DNA of 6,151 bases, from NCBI GenBank assembly GCA_030152265.1, contig JASLHQ010000101.1, positions 1 through 6,151 of the forward strand, given 5' to 3'. The notes under the pieces are model-generated. The model had not been told where the DNA came from. It ran no database searches and saw nothing but the letters and a program-made list of their open reading frames with translations. Made by a program: the position numbers and the translations under genes. The stretch is from Savagea sp. (GTDB lineage: Bacteria; Bacillota; Bacilli; Bacillales_A; Planococcaceae). Position 1 is the first letter of the stretch; each line of letters begins with the position of its first letter. Shown in pieces: positions 6,047-6,151 of this stretch.

Positions 6047-6151
6047 GTAAAATTACAATTAACGACGTAACGTTACGTGACGGAATGCATGCGATTTCGC
6101 ACCAATATTCAAAAGAGCAAATCGCGGAACTAACGAAAGTTCTTGACGAAT
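6043..6151 (+). CDS. dmpG: 4-hydroxy-2-oxovalerate aldolase, DmpG/MhpE type (N-terminal 36 codons; runs off the window)
   Basis: Splits 4-hydroxy-2-oxovalerate (4-hydroxy-2-oxopentanoate) into pyruvate and acetaldehyde; the aldehyde passes to the partner dehydrogenase. Only the start is present. It shows the HMGL-like TIM-barrel signature DVTLRDGMHAISHQY, with Arg12, Asp13 and His16 corresponding to the active-site Arg17, Asp18 and His21 of Pseudomonas DmpG. AAGGAG lies 7 nt before the ATG, and ATGA overlaps the dehydrogenase stop codon. A full-length family member has about 340 residues, so about 90 percent lies beyond the right edge. Pairing with the acylating acetaldehyde dehydrogenase immediately upstream makes the identification strong despite the short fragment. 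Synonym: mhpE. Confidence 0.93.
   Translation, partial: MSKITINDVTLRDGMHAISHQYSKEQIAELTKVLDE

Noticed and set aside
1..6151. Possible new defence, mobile or secretion system
   Set aside because: Every sizeable frame belongs to a recognised metabolic, transport, regulatory or GNAT family; no integrase, transposase, toxin-antitoxin pair, direct-repeat array or att-like repeat was found by eye.

Overview
The window looks like chromosomal DNA of a low-to-moderate GC Gram-positive bacterium, most likely a member of the Bacillales. The reasons are strong AGGAGG-type ribosome binding sites before every gene, TTGACA/TATAAT-type promoters, a CcpA-like cre site, an A-tract/U-tract terminator, and protein sequences of Bacillus-like flavour (a YocR-type sodium symporter, a short single-domain KynA, a FadR/FCD-type GntR regulator). 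The genus cannot be fixed from the sequence alone. No rRNA, tRNA, CRISPR array, insertion sequence or phage gene is visible.

Left part (1-3650, minus strand): a three-gene kynurenine operon read right to left: kynU (kynureninase), kynA (tryptophan 2,3-dioxygenase), then a neurotransmitter:sodium symporter (NSS/SNF) family transporter that runs off the left edge. kynU has a good sigma-A-type promoter with a very short leader. kynA follows after 18 bp. A hairpin separates kynA from the transporter. Together these would import an amino acid (tryptophan is the natural guess) and convert it towards anthranilate plus alanine. The kynurenine formamidase (kynB) needed between the two enzymes is not in the window.

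Middle (3600-4260, plus strand): one monocistronic GNAT acetyltransferase gene, divergent from kynU, with its own extended -10 promoter and a clear Rho-independent terminator.

Right part (4330-6151, plus strand): the start of a second catabolic operon. It encodes an FCD-domain GntR regulator, an acylating acetaldehyde dehydrogenase (DmpF/MhpF type), and the first 36 codons of 4-hydroxy-2-oxovalerate aldolase (DmpG/MhpE type). The genes overlap by 8 and 4 bp. These two enzymes are the last steps of aromatic meta-cleavage pathways, yielding pyruvate and acetyl-CoA. The promoter region holds a near-consensus cre site over the -10 box and several palindromes between the likely transcription start and the regulator gene, suggesting CcpA repression plus autoregulation.

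Taken together, the window reads as two halves of an aromatic amino-acid catabolic locus: tryptophan to anthranilate on the left, and the bottom of a ring meta-cleavage route on the right. The connecting ring-hydroxylation and ring-cleavage genes would have to lie beyond the right edge, so the link is an inference. All gene families seen are known; I found no convincing new system type.
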